A DNA stretch of 64,000 nt from Neckera pumila. Taxonomy: Eukaryota; Streptophyta; Bryopsida; Hypnales; Neckeraceae. Location: NCBI GenBank assembly GCA_963969595.1, contig OZ018415.1, positions 16,182,001 through 16,246,000 of the forward strand. The letters are read 5' to 3'. The position numbers were made by a program, and so were the translations under genes. Positions 33,720 to 45,664 of this stretch are shown here, piece after piece (position 1 is the stretch's first letter; every line of letters begins with the position of its first letter). The notes beneath the pieces were generated by a model that ran no database searches, was not told the origin of the DNA, and was given only the letters and a program-made list of their open reading frames with translations.

Positions 33720-35400
33720 GATTTACGATACTCACTCCACGCTCAGTCTGCCGAAGAAACAGGACAAATTTTGTCTGTAACCAAACCCTCGATTTACGGC
33801 CGCAGCAGCCAGGTCTCTAGACGAAAACTGCACAGAAATGACAAACAGGTATAACTGCTGGAGTGAAGAGTAGAAGTAGTATTCAATAACACACGAAAAC
33901 GCCAACACTTGATTGTCACAAGTTCTCACCCTAAATTTCGTGCGGCTAACCTTTAAAGGCCCTCCATAGCAAGCTCTTCCACATGAAAGCCAAGTCTCCC
34001 CAGGTCGAGATTGACCATTTTTGATCCGCTCCCAGTCTGCCGAAGAAACAGAACAAATTGTCGGAAAACAACACGTAATTCACGATCGCAGGAGCTGGGC
34101 CTCATGCTTTGAACGCATAAGTTTGAGGCTCAGAATGCTTGCTCTTGTAGACAGAGTGTGGTGAAGATGACAAGGTAGAAGCTCAAAGATTCTTCGGAGA
34201 AGAATGAAGTACCGGTAACCCCGCAAACAGGGACGGTCATTAACCGTGGAAGAATTGAGCCCATGACCATGGAGGTAAACCTCAAAATTCTTTACATGTA
34301 TGATTTATTTCGCTTGAGTATTACATATGAGTGGAATTTTTAATGTTTTTTCAAGAGGAGAGATATCACATGCCTTGGATAAGAGATAAATAATTGACTA
34401 GTTAAATCTGGTCAGTTTCGCTTTTCAAGAATAAATTCCATTTCGGACAAGTGGTCTCACGTACAGTCTCTAAGGATCCAATTGAGAGGTCTTTCTGATG
34501 ACTTGAAATTATCGTAACTTTTTGAAGAAGATGTGATGAAAATCCACTTTCCGAAGACAAAATCCCTCCCTAAGGAACTAAACAATTGCACCATATGCGT
34601 TTTTGATACCGGCAGTGCAAACTAAATTATGTGCCATTGTATACTTAGAAATGTGGTTATAGACTCTCAGCTGCAAACTATATAAATATATTCTTTATTT
34701 TGGAATTTTGCAAAGTTTTCAAGTGGAGTAGGAATTAGACTTGGGAAACATCCTTTTGATAGGTTTAATGGGATGAAACAAGAGACTATTAAGATCAAGG
34801 ATTTGGAAAAAAACAGTCAAAATACTAACTATACTACACAAATATATCATTTTTTAAATATTAGTAATGCCTGTGTAGAACCATAAAATAACCAATATGG
34901 TCTAAACTTTACTAAATGATATAAACATAGTCCATTCATCAATATGGGAAAAAATAGTTTGACCATTTACAGCCCATTTTTAGGCATTTTAGACCTTATA
35001 GGTTTAAGTTTATGGGTTCAATCATAGATTTCAGTCTGCCGAAGAAACAGGACAAATTGTCTGTAAACAAACCGGATTTCACGGTCGCAGGAGCCAAGCC
35101 TCTTGACGGAAATCACACAGAAATGAAAAACAGGTTGTGACAAAAGATCGAGGGAAGAGTAGTCGTATTCAATAACACAAGAAGTCAATGCCGACACTCG
35201 ATTGTTACAAGGTCCCACCTGAAAACACCAGTAGAATTTCGAGCAGCTAACCCTTAAAAGTCCTCCACAGCAAACTGATCCACACCAAAGCCACCTCCAT
35301 GGCTCCACACGTCCAGATTTCTAATTCTCATTCCACTACCAGTCTGACGAAGAAACAGGACAAATTGTCGGAATGAAACCCTGGGTGACAGAACTCTGGC
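33720..35400. repeat. ~300-bp repeat units (copy 1 segment)
   Basis: The phrase CAGTCTGCCGAAGAAACAGG, followed by ACAAATTGTC and a GTAAACAAACC variant, recurs at about 33745, 34033, 35033 and 35340. Each unit also carries a variant of GGTCGCAGGAGCCAGGCCTC and of ACTCGATTGTTACAAG. A ~700-bp AT-rich stretch (about 34300-35020) separates two groups. The same units are in copy 2 (58950-59960). Confidence 0.75.
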
Positions 35401-36456
35401 CATGGCCTCTCACACTCTCCGCATCCAGAGTGACCAAAACTAAGCATAAAACGAAACATTAATTTTGACGCAAGACCAGAGGAAGAGAAGTGGTAGAATT
35501 CTGCACCAAACTAAGTCAAAGTCGGCACTCGTTATTAATCCAAGACCTCACCTGAAACGCCAGGAAGGTTCCGTGTGGCCAGCCTTTCCAGAAATTCAGC
35601 TCTCTTGCTCCGCTCCCAGTCTGCCTACTGCCTCACTCTTCGCATCAAGTGCGCCGGAAGCAAACACAGATCCACAAGCAGGCTATGGGGAATGACCGGG
35701 AGAGAAACAGTGCCGCGAAACAAAACAGAGTGGTGTGGTGAAGAAGACAGGAAGGGTGATGGGTTAGTCGGAGAAGAGTGAGGCACCGGTAATCGCAGGT
35801 AGGCATGGCCTTTAACCATGGAAGGACGGAGCCTATGACCATGCAGGTAATCCTCAAAATTCTTTACCTGCATGATCCATTTTCTACTAAGTTATAGAGT
35901 GCATCCATTAACTTCTTAGTGCCGTGAATTCTTTCTTGATTTTATTCATATTTTTGCTTATATATTTCCAAATATAATTACACACCTCAGTTTCATCAAA
36001 GTCATTATATAGTGTGATTTTTAAAAAGTTAAGCATTGTTTTGGATGAATGAGAAATATTATCAACAGAAAAGCCCTAGGAAGCTTTCTCTTTGTTTATT
36101 GTCCATAGAACTTCTCCTTTATCCAAACCAATGCTTGACATTGAAAAACCTCACTTTTAATATGATGAAATTGATGAAATTGAAATATATGATATATATT
36201 TGTAAAGATATAAGCAAAAATATGCAAAGATTTAAAAAAGGATTCAAACACTAATGGAAATAACCATAGAGGAAAAGGATCTCCAACCATTTTGAGATGG
36301 TTGATAAATTACATATAATGCATTAGAGACTGCGTTGACTATATATGTGCTAAGTTTGAAAATACTTTGCATATTGACATTTAGTTTTTTGTAATTGATT
36401 TTAAACTCAATACAAAATAAATATGAAAATTTTAGATGTATGAGTTTTTAGACTAA

Positions 36457-36911
36457 CTAGCAATTGGCGCTTGCTTTGCTACACATTAAATATATTACTT
36501 TCATCAATTTTTCGTGTGATAGTAATTAAAGAAAATCTTTATATCATAATTTTTACAAAATAACCTTTGCAAAGATCAAAACATTGCAATAAGAAAAAAT
36601 TAATCAAGTGAACAATGTAAGTAGAATCTTCACACTTGAATGTATAGAGCAACACTAGCGGTTGGTGCTTCCTTATTCTTTAATATCACATTTTAAAAAG
36701 ACATGGAATTCATCTATAGTTTTGCTGTTTGAAAAGTTTCTTTGAAGTTCTTTTAGAAGTATCCATTTGATTTTCAAATATTTCACAAAAAGAATACATA
36801 ATATATAGTAGAAAATATCCTATGGCTATTATAAAAGCAATTGAATTTCTATAACATTATTCAAAATTGAATTGTGATATTATAGAGGTTGTTGTGATTT
36901 TAGTAGTATGA
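36457..36911 (-). mobile_element. Helitron-like element alpha, 455 bp
   Basis: Read on the minus strand it starts TCATACTACTAAAATC and ends AAGCGCCAATTGCTAG, lying between A and T without target duplication. That is the Helitron pattern (5' TC, 3' CTRR, AT target, a small foldback near the 3' end). A 453-bp copy with matching ends is at 60359-60811. Non-coding, so non-autonomous. Together with the next element it occupies a site that is empty in the paralogous segment near 62333. Confidence 0.75.
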
Positions 36912-37910
36912 CTAGCGGTTGGCGCTTGCTATGCTACGCATTCATCATTAGAATTTTATTAGATTTTTTTATATATTAGATAAAATGCAGAACAAAAATT
37001 TCAATAAATCTTCAAATAAAAATTACTAAAATTGTTGTATAATTTTGTTTATAAGTAAGCATATATTAAAATGTACAATAGAAATTTATTGAATGATGAA
37101 TGAAATATATACAATGGTGAATACTGTAAAAGATACACATTTCTTGTAATGCATTCAAAAGTTGACTCAATTGTTACAAACAATGGCAATCCAAAAACTT
37201 GGTGAATTGAAAAGAAAACTTGTATATTTCAAAAACTTCATGAACAATTTAATTGTTGTGAAATCCAAAATCGCTACAATTGAATAAATTTCTCAAATCC
37301 TTTGGTAGTAGCAATAGAATTTTGAAATCATAGAAGCTGTAAAAGTGATATTACAAAGGTGATTGCAAACTACTACTCTATTTCTGTAATATAATATTGT
37401 GTGAAAACATTATTTTTACGTATGCATGATTGAAAATATTTTTACAAAATATTAAAATTAATTATTTCAGAGACTTATTGAAATCATTATCATGCATTTT
37501 ATTCAAATATATCAAAATTTTACTAATATGTGATACAATGAATGCATAGCATTAGATGAGATTCGGAGGTCTTGGAGGGCCCTAAGTTCCTCTACGTTCT
37601 GCTGCGTTCCCAGACTACGGGAACACAGTTGCAGCAGCTAGCTGACTTGGCACAGTGACTGCCATGTCATTTTTTGAAAAAAAAAAAAAAAATTGCTTAA
37701 AGTGATATTTTGGTAAAAAAAATTTTTTTTTTTTTTTGAAAAAAAAAATCTAACATGCCCGTATCAACGTTCCCTAAATTTGGCCAGAATAGGCCTAAAG
37801 CGGCCCTTCAAGACCCCCAAATCTCATCTAATGCATAGCAAGCATGAGCCCCTATTATTAATGGTAGCATTTGTGATATTATAGAGGAAGTTATGATTTT
37901 AGTAGCATGA
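36912..37910 (-). mobile_element. Helitron-like element beta, 999 bp including a nested MITE
   Basis: Minus-strand 5' end TCATGCTACTAAAATC at 37910, 3' end AAGCGCCAACCGCTAG at 36912. It abuts element alpha directly, as if inserted at the A|T of alpha's own 5' end. Without the nested MITE and its 9-bp duplication its length is near 710, matching the 714-bp copy at 61120-61833. Confidence 0.75.
37552..37831. mobile_element. MULE-like MITE, 280 bp, with 9-bp target duplication
   Basis: TIRs of about 30 bp start TTAGATGAGATT on both ends. The 9-bp direct repeat TGCATAGCA flanks it exactly (37543-37551 and 37832-37840). A 9-bp duplication is typical of Mutator-like elements. The interior has an inverted GTTCCC/GGGAAC foldback and long A and T runs. 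Related copies are at 51899 and 63390. Confidence 0.8.
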
Positions 37911-38246
37911 TTGTTGTAGGGAAAGTTCAAGGGTCACTTGCATAATCTATGTAACCCCTCCTATTCTGTGTAGTGTAAAGATTTTAGCTTGGAGTAGTAT
38001 GCATTTTGTGTGGAAGAGATTTCCAAAATTTTGGTTGCTTAGATTGCAAGGTATTTTCATTTCAAGCTAAAATAACCAGTTTTTTGGCACCTTAAGTAAC
38101 TAGATTATTTGACTTTGAACCTTCTTAACTTAATTCTTTTGCACTTTAGCGCTTAAGTTGAAAGAATTTATCATGAAGAATTGAGTTGAGAGTCTAGGAA
38201 AAAAACAAAATAAAATATATTTAATTTTCATCTTTGAAAAAAATTG

Positions 38247-39191
38247 TTAATCCCTAAAGGACCAAACATCATTTTTTGACAACATAGCGATTTTAGGCAG
38301 CTCACTATAAACGAAGTTTTTATTTTCTTTCTTTGAAATTTTCATACAAGATGTGTCCAAAGAGTAGCTTTAAGGCCTAATAACTTTCATAAGTTTTGAC
38401 TACATGGTTAAAAAGTTATTGCATGATATATAATTTTCATTGGGCAACGGGCAGCCTGGGTAGCTCAAGAAGCTTCTTTAAAAGCTTCTTTTTAAAAAAC
38501 TTAAAGATTGAAATTTGGTTCTTTAGATTTATATGTATGCGGGAAGCTTTTAATCATTCCATTTGTTTAATGAGAAGAAAGTTATGAGGATTCTTAGTTT
38601 GAGGGTTGTTATGGAGTCTCTACTCTAATATTAAACTGTGAAGTCCTTTATTTATTTCAGTTTTCATTATTTTTGAAAAAAAATAAAAACATTAGGTGTA
38701 GATTGTTTATTACAATATTAGAACCGTTGGAATTGGCTTTTTTCAATTCCATACCTAAATTTCTAAACAATTTTGTATTTTGAATCATTCTCTACTTTTT
38801 TCTACTTACTATCTGTTTTCTATATGTTGTGCAATTCCAAATGATCTGAAAATTTTCAAACATGCTGCCAACTTGCTGAGAAGAATGAATTCAAAGAGTA
38901 TCTACTATTTTGGAAATCTTTTCATACAAATATGACCTTGTGAAGTGCAACTGCCCGGATTTTCGTAGGGACAAAAAAAAGATTTTTGTGAACTCAAACG
39001 CTATTATCTTGCAATCCACATAAAGAAAGCTTTTGAAAAATTTTCCACAACTTCTCAAACTAGTGTACTACAAGATCTTCCGGTTACATTTGTCCAAAAA
39101 TGTTTCTTTTCTAAAATTTGGTACTTGTACTAGAAATGGCAGTTTTGGAGCGATTTTGGTGAAAATATAGTCTCCAACCTTTAGGTATTAA
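38247..39191. mobile_element. TTAA-flanked TIR element, 945 bp
   Basis: TTAA at 38247-38250 and 39188-39191 flank termini that begin TCCCTAAAGG and end CCTTTAGGTA. The paralogous segment shows the unfilled site with a single TTAA at 62671-62674, so the 4-bp duplication is real. TTAA with CCC-type termini is the piggyBac pattern; PIF-like 3-bp targets are the alternative. No transposase. Confidence 0.75.
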
Positions 39192-39233
39192 AAAGAAGTA
39201 GGTAGAAGGTACAAGAAAAAAATAAATTGTTAA

Positions 39234-39782
39234 TATCTATAAGATGGAATTTACATACTATAATCCCAATGGTGAGATTGTTCTAACAAGAAATCTAAGC
39301 CTTATAGAATTTTTGTTTACTTGTGAAAGTTGAGTTCAAAAACAAATCTAAAATTTAAAATATGTTATTTTTTGAAGAAGGTATATGTACACATATATAA
39401 AATCAACAAGAAACAAATTCTAAAAAAATTTAATTCAAATTCTTGTAGATTTTTTTGCTGCTTAGCAAGGTAAAAATTGTGCATAAAATGGCATAACTTT
39501 TGCTTCCAAATACCAATTGAAATAAAATGATATTCCCAAAAAGCTAGTCTTCTTTTAACAAAATTTATCTTAACAAAAAAATTCATAAAATCACGACCAT
39601 AATTGAAACTCTAGGAACCTGCACAAAATCCATTTTGTCCCCCAAAGGACAATGGTCCTTTAGAAATTAATGAAATAATGACGAGATTGTAAAATTGCAA
39701 TATTAAATGAAAAAAATTTGGAATTGAAAAATTCTAGATCTAAATCAGTTTAAAGAAGAAATGTAAGTATATTGAGGAGGAA
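39234..39782. other. Repeat-derived AT-rich sequence
   Basis: Continues the dispersed repeat family seen also near 43.8-44.3 kb (shared phrases around GGTGAGATTGTTCTAACAAG). A GGTCCTTTAGAAATTAA near 39654 is like the right end of TTAA elements. No gene. Confidence 0.45.
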
Positions 39783-39787
39783 CCATA

Positions 39788-40017
39788 TATTGAAGAAAGG
39801 AACACCAAGTCTAATGTATTCCAATGAAAGGGAATCACAAACAAGTATGAGAAAGGGGTATTAAGCCCATGCAAAGAGATGACCTCTTATACTACTTTAC
39901 CAACGAGTGCGATGACTAATCATATGGGTTATGTCACCTCTTGGAGGATTGCCCAATGTAAATGTTTATTAGTTTAGCTACAAACAATCTAAGCCATACT
40001 ATGCACTTTCTTCAATA
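39788..40017 (-). repeat. 3' LTR of the copia element
   Basis: Same length as the 5' LTR. It starts TATTGAAGAAAG on the minus strand, so the initial TG has become TA. Divergence from the partner shows the insertion is not recent. Confidence 0.85.
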
Positions 40018-40027
40018 CTCCCACTTT
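40018..40027 (-). other. Polypurine tract of the copia element
   Basis: The minus strand reads AAAGTGGGAG directly before the 3' LTR, the expected plus-strand priming site. Confidence 0.75.
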
Positions 40028-40035
40028 ATTTGTTG

Positions 40036-42720
40036 CTAAACAGTGTCAAATCCATCTCCTTACAAAGAACTTCATGTTGAGGCTTCCCAAACGATTTGGT
40101 AAGCACATCCGCCACCAATCTTGCCTTGTAATGCACAATATTGCCCAATGCATCTCTCTTGGTGCAAAACACCCACTTGCATTCAACACTTGCACAATTA
40201 GAAGGAAGCAGAGAGAATTCCCATGTATCTTTGGTCATAAGTGAGGCTTGCATGGCTTGCACCCACTTGCTTGCATCCGGGCTCTTCATGGCTTCCCCAA
40301 CGTTGCATAAATCTCTTGCATACGCTACATTAGCATGCTCCACTTGTTTTTGAGGTAAAATATGGTTCTTCCACCATTCTCCAAGCGGCCTGCATTCCCT
40401 TGTAGGATATCTTGGCTCTTTAGAAACATCTCATTTTCCATCATCTTTACTTAGTGCCCAACTAGAGGATGTCGTAGACTTTTCCTTGGGTGCTGGTGGT
40501 GTCTTCTCTTGGCCTCCATCCTCTTTTGGCAAAGCTTGGATGGTTGGAGATTTGTCCACCTTAAATTCTAGTCCTCCATTGTTCCCACTTGGACACATCT
40601 CTAAAGTCGTAGACTCCCCTTGCTTCTCTTTCAATGAAAGTGACATCTCGACTCTTGATGATCTCTTTGATTCCAAAAGCATAAGCCAATAGGCTTTGGA
40701 GCTCTCACAGTAGCCCAAAAACAAGCACCTGATGCCCTTTGCATCAAGCTTGGAGCGCTTTGGGCTCAAATCCAAGACATAAGCAATGCATCCAAAAATG
40801 CGCATGTGACCAAGCTTTGGCCTCCTCCCACTCCATGTTTCTTGCGGTGTCATAGATGCTACTACTATTGTAAGACACCTATTGTGTGTGTAAGCCACAT
40901 TCGATATGGCCTCCGCCCAAAGATTATATGTGAGGCCTTGGGCATGGAACATGGCTTGCGCCATTTCTACAAGTATGCGGTTGGCACGCTCCACCACACC
41001 ATTTTGCTGTGGAATATAAGGGGTCAATGTTTGATGTTGAATGCCATGGTCTCTCATAAAAGTCTCAAAGGCCTTGGACATGTATTTCCTTCCGTTGCCT
41101 GATTTCAACACCTTTATCTTTTGCCCCAATTTGTTTTTCACAAGGGCCTTCCATGCCTTGAACTTCTCAAACACATCACTCTTGCACTTGAGTATAAACA
41201 CCCACATCTTCCTTGAGATATCATCAATAAAAGTCAAGAAATATCTTGCACCGCCCATAGAAGTAGTCTTCCTAGGGCCGCATACATTGGAATGCACAAT
41301 TTCCAACACATTGGCTGCCCTCTATGCTCCATCACTTGGAAATGGTTGCCTTGCTTGCTTGCAATGCAAGCCTCACACTTAAGGTCGCCAGAGTTCTAAC
41401 TTCATCACTAGCATGGCACTCACCATGCTTTGAAGGCTCTGCATACTCTTCACATTGAAGTGGCCCAATCTCTTGTGCCATAGTTCCAAAGAGTGTTGGT
41501 GGGTGGATTCTTGTACCAAACACGCCATATTGGTACCATTCACCGTTTTGAACTTGAGTTGGTACAAGTTGCCTTCTCTTGGTGCAGTGACAATCATTTC
41601 TCCATTGGATGCGCCAAAAATACAACCCTTGTTGTTGGATTGCACCTTCAAAATTTGTAACACCAACTTGCTCACAGAAAGCAAGTTGGCATGCAACTTG
41701 GGTACATGCAAAGCATCTTGAATGCAAATTCGTCTCAATTGGCCTTTCACATCCACCTCCACCACAGTGCAACCCATACCAATAACCTCCATCACACCAT
41801 TGTCACTTAAATACACCTTTCGATTGCTAATGTACTTATATGTAAGGAAAGCTTGCCTAAGCGGGGTCATGTATTGAGTAGTACATGAGTCAATGATCCA
41901 ATAGAACATGTTGGTGTTATCATACTTGTCACTAGCCGCAAATGCAAAATCATCTTCCACCTCCTTGAAACTAGCCTTGTTTGCATTCTCCTTCTTGGGC
42001 TGCCTACAATATCTTGCAAGGTGACCGGGCTTCCCACAACTGTAGCACGTGCGTGTCTCCTTGCATTGTTGTGAGCTCCCCCCTTGGCCATATTGTGAGA
42101 GGAGGGTTGCCCCTATATCTTGGGACTCATTTTTTTTCCTCTTGGACACCTCATGCATCAATCTTGCTGTAATTAAAGCAAGAGTGAGCTCCGCGATGGA
42201 TCTTGTCTCTAAAGGGGTAATGAGATACTCATATGAAGGTGGCAAACTCTCAAGGAGAGTCATGACAATATTTCCATCCATCACAGGCACCTCCAAACAT
42301 GTAAGTTGGTCCACAAGCCCCTTTACCTTGTTGATGTGGTCAAGAATGTCCTCGCCCTCTTGCATTTTGCACGTAAAGAATTTGCGCTGTATAAAGAGCA
42401 AGTTGGACAAGCTTTCTGTCTCATAGATGTTACAAAGAACAAGCTATGCTTCTGTCGGTTCTTTGTATGCTCAAACATGTGCAAGTTGCCTATCCACAAG
42501 ATTGCAAGCAATCACAGAGAAGGCCTTCTTGACCCTCCAATTATAGGACTTCTTGACTGCTACATCGGCATCGAATGAAAGAGGCTTTTTGATGCCCTCC
42601 ACAATCTCTCACAAATCCTTCTCGGCCAAATTCATCTCTAGCTTAAACTTCCAAAGTCCAAAATTGTCTCCATTGAACTTATCAATGACCTTCACGTCGT
42701 CTTCTTCACTGGTGGTCATG
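40036..42720 (-). pseudogene. Copia gag-pol pseudogene
   Basis: Start at 42720 (MTTSEEDDVKVIDKFNGDNF, a typical copia gag opening). Gag then has stops near 42600 and 42470. The zinc knuckle CYSCGKPGHLARYC is intact (about 42040). Protease has DSC where DSG is expected. The pre-integrase motif LELWHKRLGH is near 41480. The integrase core keeps the catalytic Glu (GVVERANR), but the two catalytic aspartates are replaced (HSNVCGP, SGNGRKY). A short reverse-transcriptase start (KWVQAMQ, ECKWVFCTKRD) jumps within KARLVADVLTKSF into the end of RNase H, so nearly all of RT and RNase H is deleted. It cannot support its own transposition. Confidence 0.88.
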
Positions 42721-43110
42721 CTGCAATGACTCCCACCCCAATGAAAGCCCCTTTCACGTCAAGTCACCACTTCTTGTGGTTGCACCAACTCTATAAAGCC
42801 CCTAAGTGGTCTAAATCACTCCAAAGAACTCTCCAATGTTTTGAATATCTCAACCTCTTGACCTTTCGTTCCTCTCCGCCTTTTGACGCTCTCAACCCTT
42901 TCGGTCCTCTCCGCCTTTCAGCGCTCTCAATCCTTTCGGTCTTCTTCGCCTTTTGGCGCTCTCTAATCTTCCGGTCCTTTCTGCCTTTTGGCATTTTTGA
43001 CCCTTTCGGTCCTCTCGAAACGACCCCAAACTTTACTTGCTCTAAACTCCGCTAGTGCTCCTCCAACACACCTTGTAAAGAGATCTAACCTCTCATAGCA
43101 ACTCACATGA

Positions 43111-43124
43111 GTGGGCCCATAACC
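43111..43124 (-). promoter_or_regulatory. Primer-binding site complementary to initiator tRNA-Met anticodon arm
   Basis: Immediately inside the 5' LTR the minus strand reads GGTTATGGGCCCAC. From knowledge of plant initiator tRNA-Met, this is complementary to the GUGGGCCCAUAACC segment that spans the anticodon loop. It implies priming by a half-tRNA, as in Drosophila copia and yeast Ty5, rather than by the tRNA 3' end. Confidence 0.75.
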
Positions 43125-43354
43125 TATTGAAGACAAGAATACCAAGCCTAATGTATTCCGATGAAAGGGAATCACAAACAAGCATGAGAAAGGGGTATTA
43201 AGCCCATGCAAAGAGATGACCTCTTATACTACTCTACCAACGAGTGCGATGACTAACCATATGGGTTATGTCATCTCTTGGAAGACTGCCCAACGTAGAT
43301 GTCTATTAATTTGGCTACACACAATCTAAGCCATACTACGCACTTTCTTCCACA
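43125..43354 (-). repeat. 5' LTR of the copia element
   Basis: On the minus strand it starts TGTGGAAGAAAG and ends CTTGTCTTCAATA. It matches the 3' LTR along its whole 230 bp with scattered substitutions, mostly transitions. The CA end is mutated to TA in both copies. Confidence 0.85.
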
Positions 43355-43359
43355 CCATA

Positions 43360-45206
43360 AAATGATAAAAAAAAAATGAAACAAAAAATTTGTTAAAGAC
43401 TTACATAGTATTGTACGCTCAGGTTTGGTGCCAAATTCATTTCATTTTGGAATTTGGACAGTTCTTCAACTTGATTTGGTTTTTTAGGCTTTGGCACTTT
43501 ACTCTTTCTACTTTTTCAACACTCCCAATTTTGGATTGAGTTTCTATTTGTGTATAAATGTGTTTGTTTTTCTAGATTTTCTCAATAATATTTTTTGGGT
43601 ATTCAAAATTGGCAACAATTAAATTTTTTCAGATTTTCAAAAATAGTTCTACAATTTTAAAATATTAGACATGTTCCAAATTTTTTCAAATCATTTACAA
43701 AACTGACTACATATCAGATAGATTTTGAATTAAAATAATTTATGTTGAAGAATTGAATTGAGAGTCTCGATAAAAACTCCCAAAAAAATGCTTGGTTTTC
43801 ATTTTGAAGAAAAATTATTAAGTGGAAATAGACACAAGATAGAAGGAAAATCTAAAGCATCAAAAGTTCTAAAATGGAATTGACTTATATGATATTGATC
43901 CCATCAGTGAGATTTTTCTAGCAAGAAAAATAAACCATGTATAATTTTTTTTCTTAAAAATTGTAAAAAATGAGTTAAAAAAATTAACCCTATAGTTTAT
44001 TTTTTGAAGAAGGTACTCATATTGTCTAGAAAACAAGACTCTTTATAACTTTCTCATTACTAGTAAATAAAATGAATCAAATTTTTCCATATAGACAAAA
44101 GTATTTCTATGAGAAAAAAATTCTTGAAGAATTTTACTTCAGTTGTTTTAGTTTTTTTGTGTTGCTTAGAAACCCCTATTTGAGCATTGGGTGGTCTAAC
44201 TCTTGCTACTAAGCATTGCTTGAAATCAAAATTATATTCCCGAGAAGTTAATGAATTTAATGTTTTTTTAAAAACCATGCCAAAAACTGAGATCACGGAA
44301 ACCTGCACAAACCTTCAAGACTCCCTGTAATGAACCCTTGGTCCATTAAGAATTAAGACATGGAGCTTCCAACTGCAATAATTAATTGAATTTTTACATG
44401 TTTATTGAAATAATTTTGAAATATTTTTATACTCAACGAAATACTTTTTATAATGATTTTGTACTTAGAAAAGATCATTTATTAGGCTTCATTTTCTAAG
44501 TATAAAATCAATACAAAAAATAAACATCTTGAATGTTACAATGAAGTTTGACCAAGGTCCATTGACTTTTTGGCAAATTTATACAAAATTGCTAAAATCT
44601 AGGACTCTTAAAAAGTTGGATATTATTCAAACCTTATTCATATTTCCTTTGCGCAGGTTGGGTCCAAAACAAAAGAATACATAATTATCCTCAATTTTTC
44701 CAATTTTTTTATCAATTTTGGAATCCAAAGACTCCATACCTACCCACAAACTGGAATTCTTAATAACTCTCACCTCATTAAACAAAATGGAGTGATTCAA
44801 ACTTTTCCACTCTTAAATGTTTCTTTAGAACCACTTCCAACTTTTTCATTTTTCAAAAAAGTGATTTTTGAAGGAGTTTTTTGAGCTGCCCGGGCTGCCC
44901 GCCGAATGTGGAAAATTACATATCATGCAATAACTTTTTAACCATGTAGTCAAAAGTTATGTAAATTGTTGGACCTTAAAGCTACTCCTTGGGCACATGT
45001 TTTGTGAAATTTTCAAAGAAAAAAAATAAAAACTCCGTTCGTAGTGAGCTGCCCAAAATTGCTATGTTACCAAAAAATGGTGTTTGGTGCTTTAGGGGTT
45101 AATTATGAGTGGTTGAGGGGCTTCACTCATTCTACATATTCCACATGGGTTGTTTTACCTCCTATCAACCCAAATGTATATATATATAGCTTTTCTTATC
45201 ACTTGG
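43360..45206. other. Dispersed repeat fragments, no gene
   Basis: 43390-44340 resembles the repeat family of 38.0-39.7 kb. 44640-45105 is the inverse of the left half of the TTAA element at 38247 (terminus TTAACCCCTAAAGCACC read on the minus strand at 45105), apparently truncated on its other side. Confidence 0.55.
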
Positions 45207-45311
45207 AAACTCAAAATATAATTGATTTTTGTATGAATGCAAAAAAGAAAAAAAACAATGAACCAAGCATTTAGTTTGCATTCATACAAAAATCAATTAT
45301 ATTTTGAGTTT
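45207..45311. repeat. Perfect 37-bp inverted repeat with 31-bp spacer
   Basis: Arms 45207-45243 and 45275-45311 are exact reverse complements (AAACTCAAAATATAATTG.. and ..CAATTATATTTTGAGTTT). The RNA would form a 37-bp hairpin with a 31-nt loop. Possible foldback of a young MITE or a small-RNA precursor; no other evidence. Confidence 0.8.
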
Positions 45312-45664
45312 TCAAAATATACAATGTATAGGTGTAGAACATTGTTTTTTGTGTATTTGGTTCAATGGGTTTAGAATGCTGGTTTTAACCTTACAAGGCA
45401 ACATAAGAAATCTACAAAAAATCTGAAATAGAAATAAATTTAGTTTTTGTTTTTTGAAGATCATATTTTTGTCTCCATGGATTGCATGGATTCATTCCAT
45501 TTGGATTAGTGATGTGAAAGTTGTGGAGCATCTTGTGTTCCAGACAACCATAGAATCTTTTTAAGAAAATGATATATTAGATTTGTTTTGTATTTCAATT
45601 TTTACAATTTGAAAAAAAAATTCTAGAGAGTTTATTTTGCTCGATAGAACAATCTCACCATTGA

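Larger units (their letters stand above)
33434..39233. mobile_element. Long dispersed repeat segment, copy 1
   Basis: Collinear and in the same orientation with 58590-64000: shared blocks include CACACAGGATACTGCAC, GACAAAGTAT..TTGCAAACTGC, the ~300-bp units, CCTATGACCATG..GGTAATCCTC, the TTATATAGTGTG block and TTGTTGTAGG..AAG. The two copies differ by precisely bounded insertions (Helitrons, a MULE-like MITE, TTAA elements). I cannot assign a transposon class to the host segment itself; it has no recognised protein. Confidence 0.7.
39788..43354 (-). mobile_element. Ty1/copia LTR retrotransposon, internally deleted
   Basis: Two LTRs of 230 bp flank a gag-pol remnant. The 5-bp target duplication CCATA is at 39783-39787 and 43355-43359. 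Primer-binding site and polypurine tract are both recognisable. Total length of 3567 bp is short for a copia element because most of the reverse transcriptase and RNase H is missing. Confidence 0.9.

Noticed and set aside
35465..35873. Open frames on both strands (also 59927-60274)
   Set aside because: They recur with the non-coding dispersed segment in both copies, with different breaks and no domain.
42726..43211. Frames between gag and the 5' LTR
   Set aside because: Untranslated leader of the copia element with a CCTTTCGGTCCTCTC-like minirepeat; no domain.
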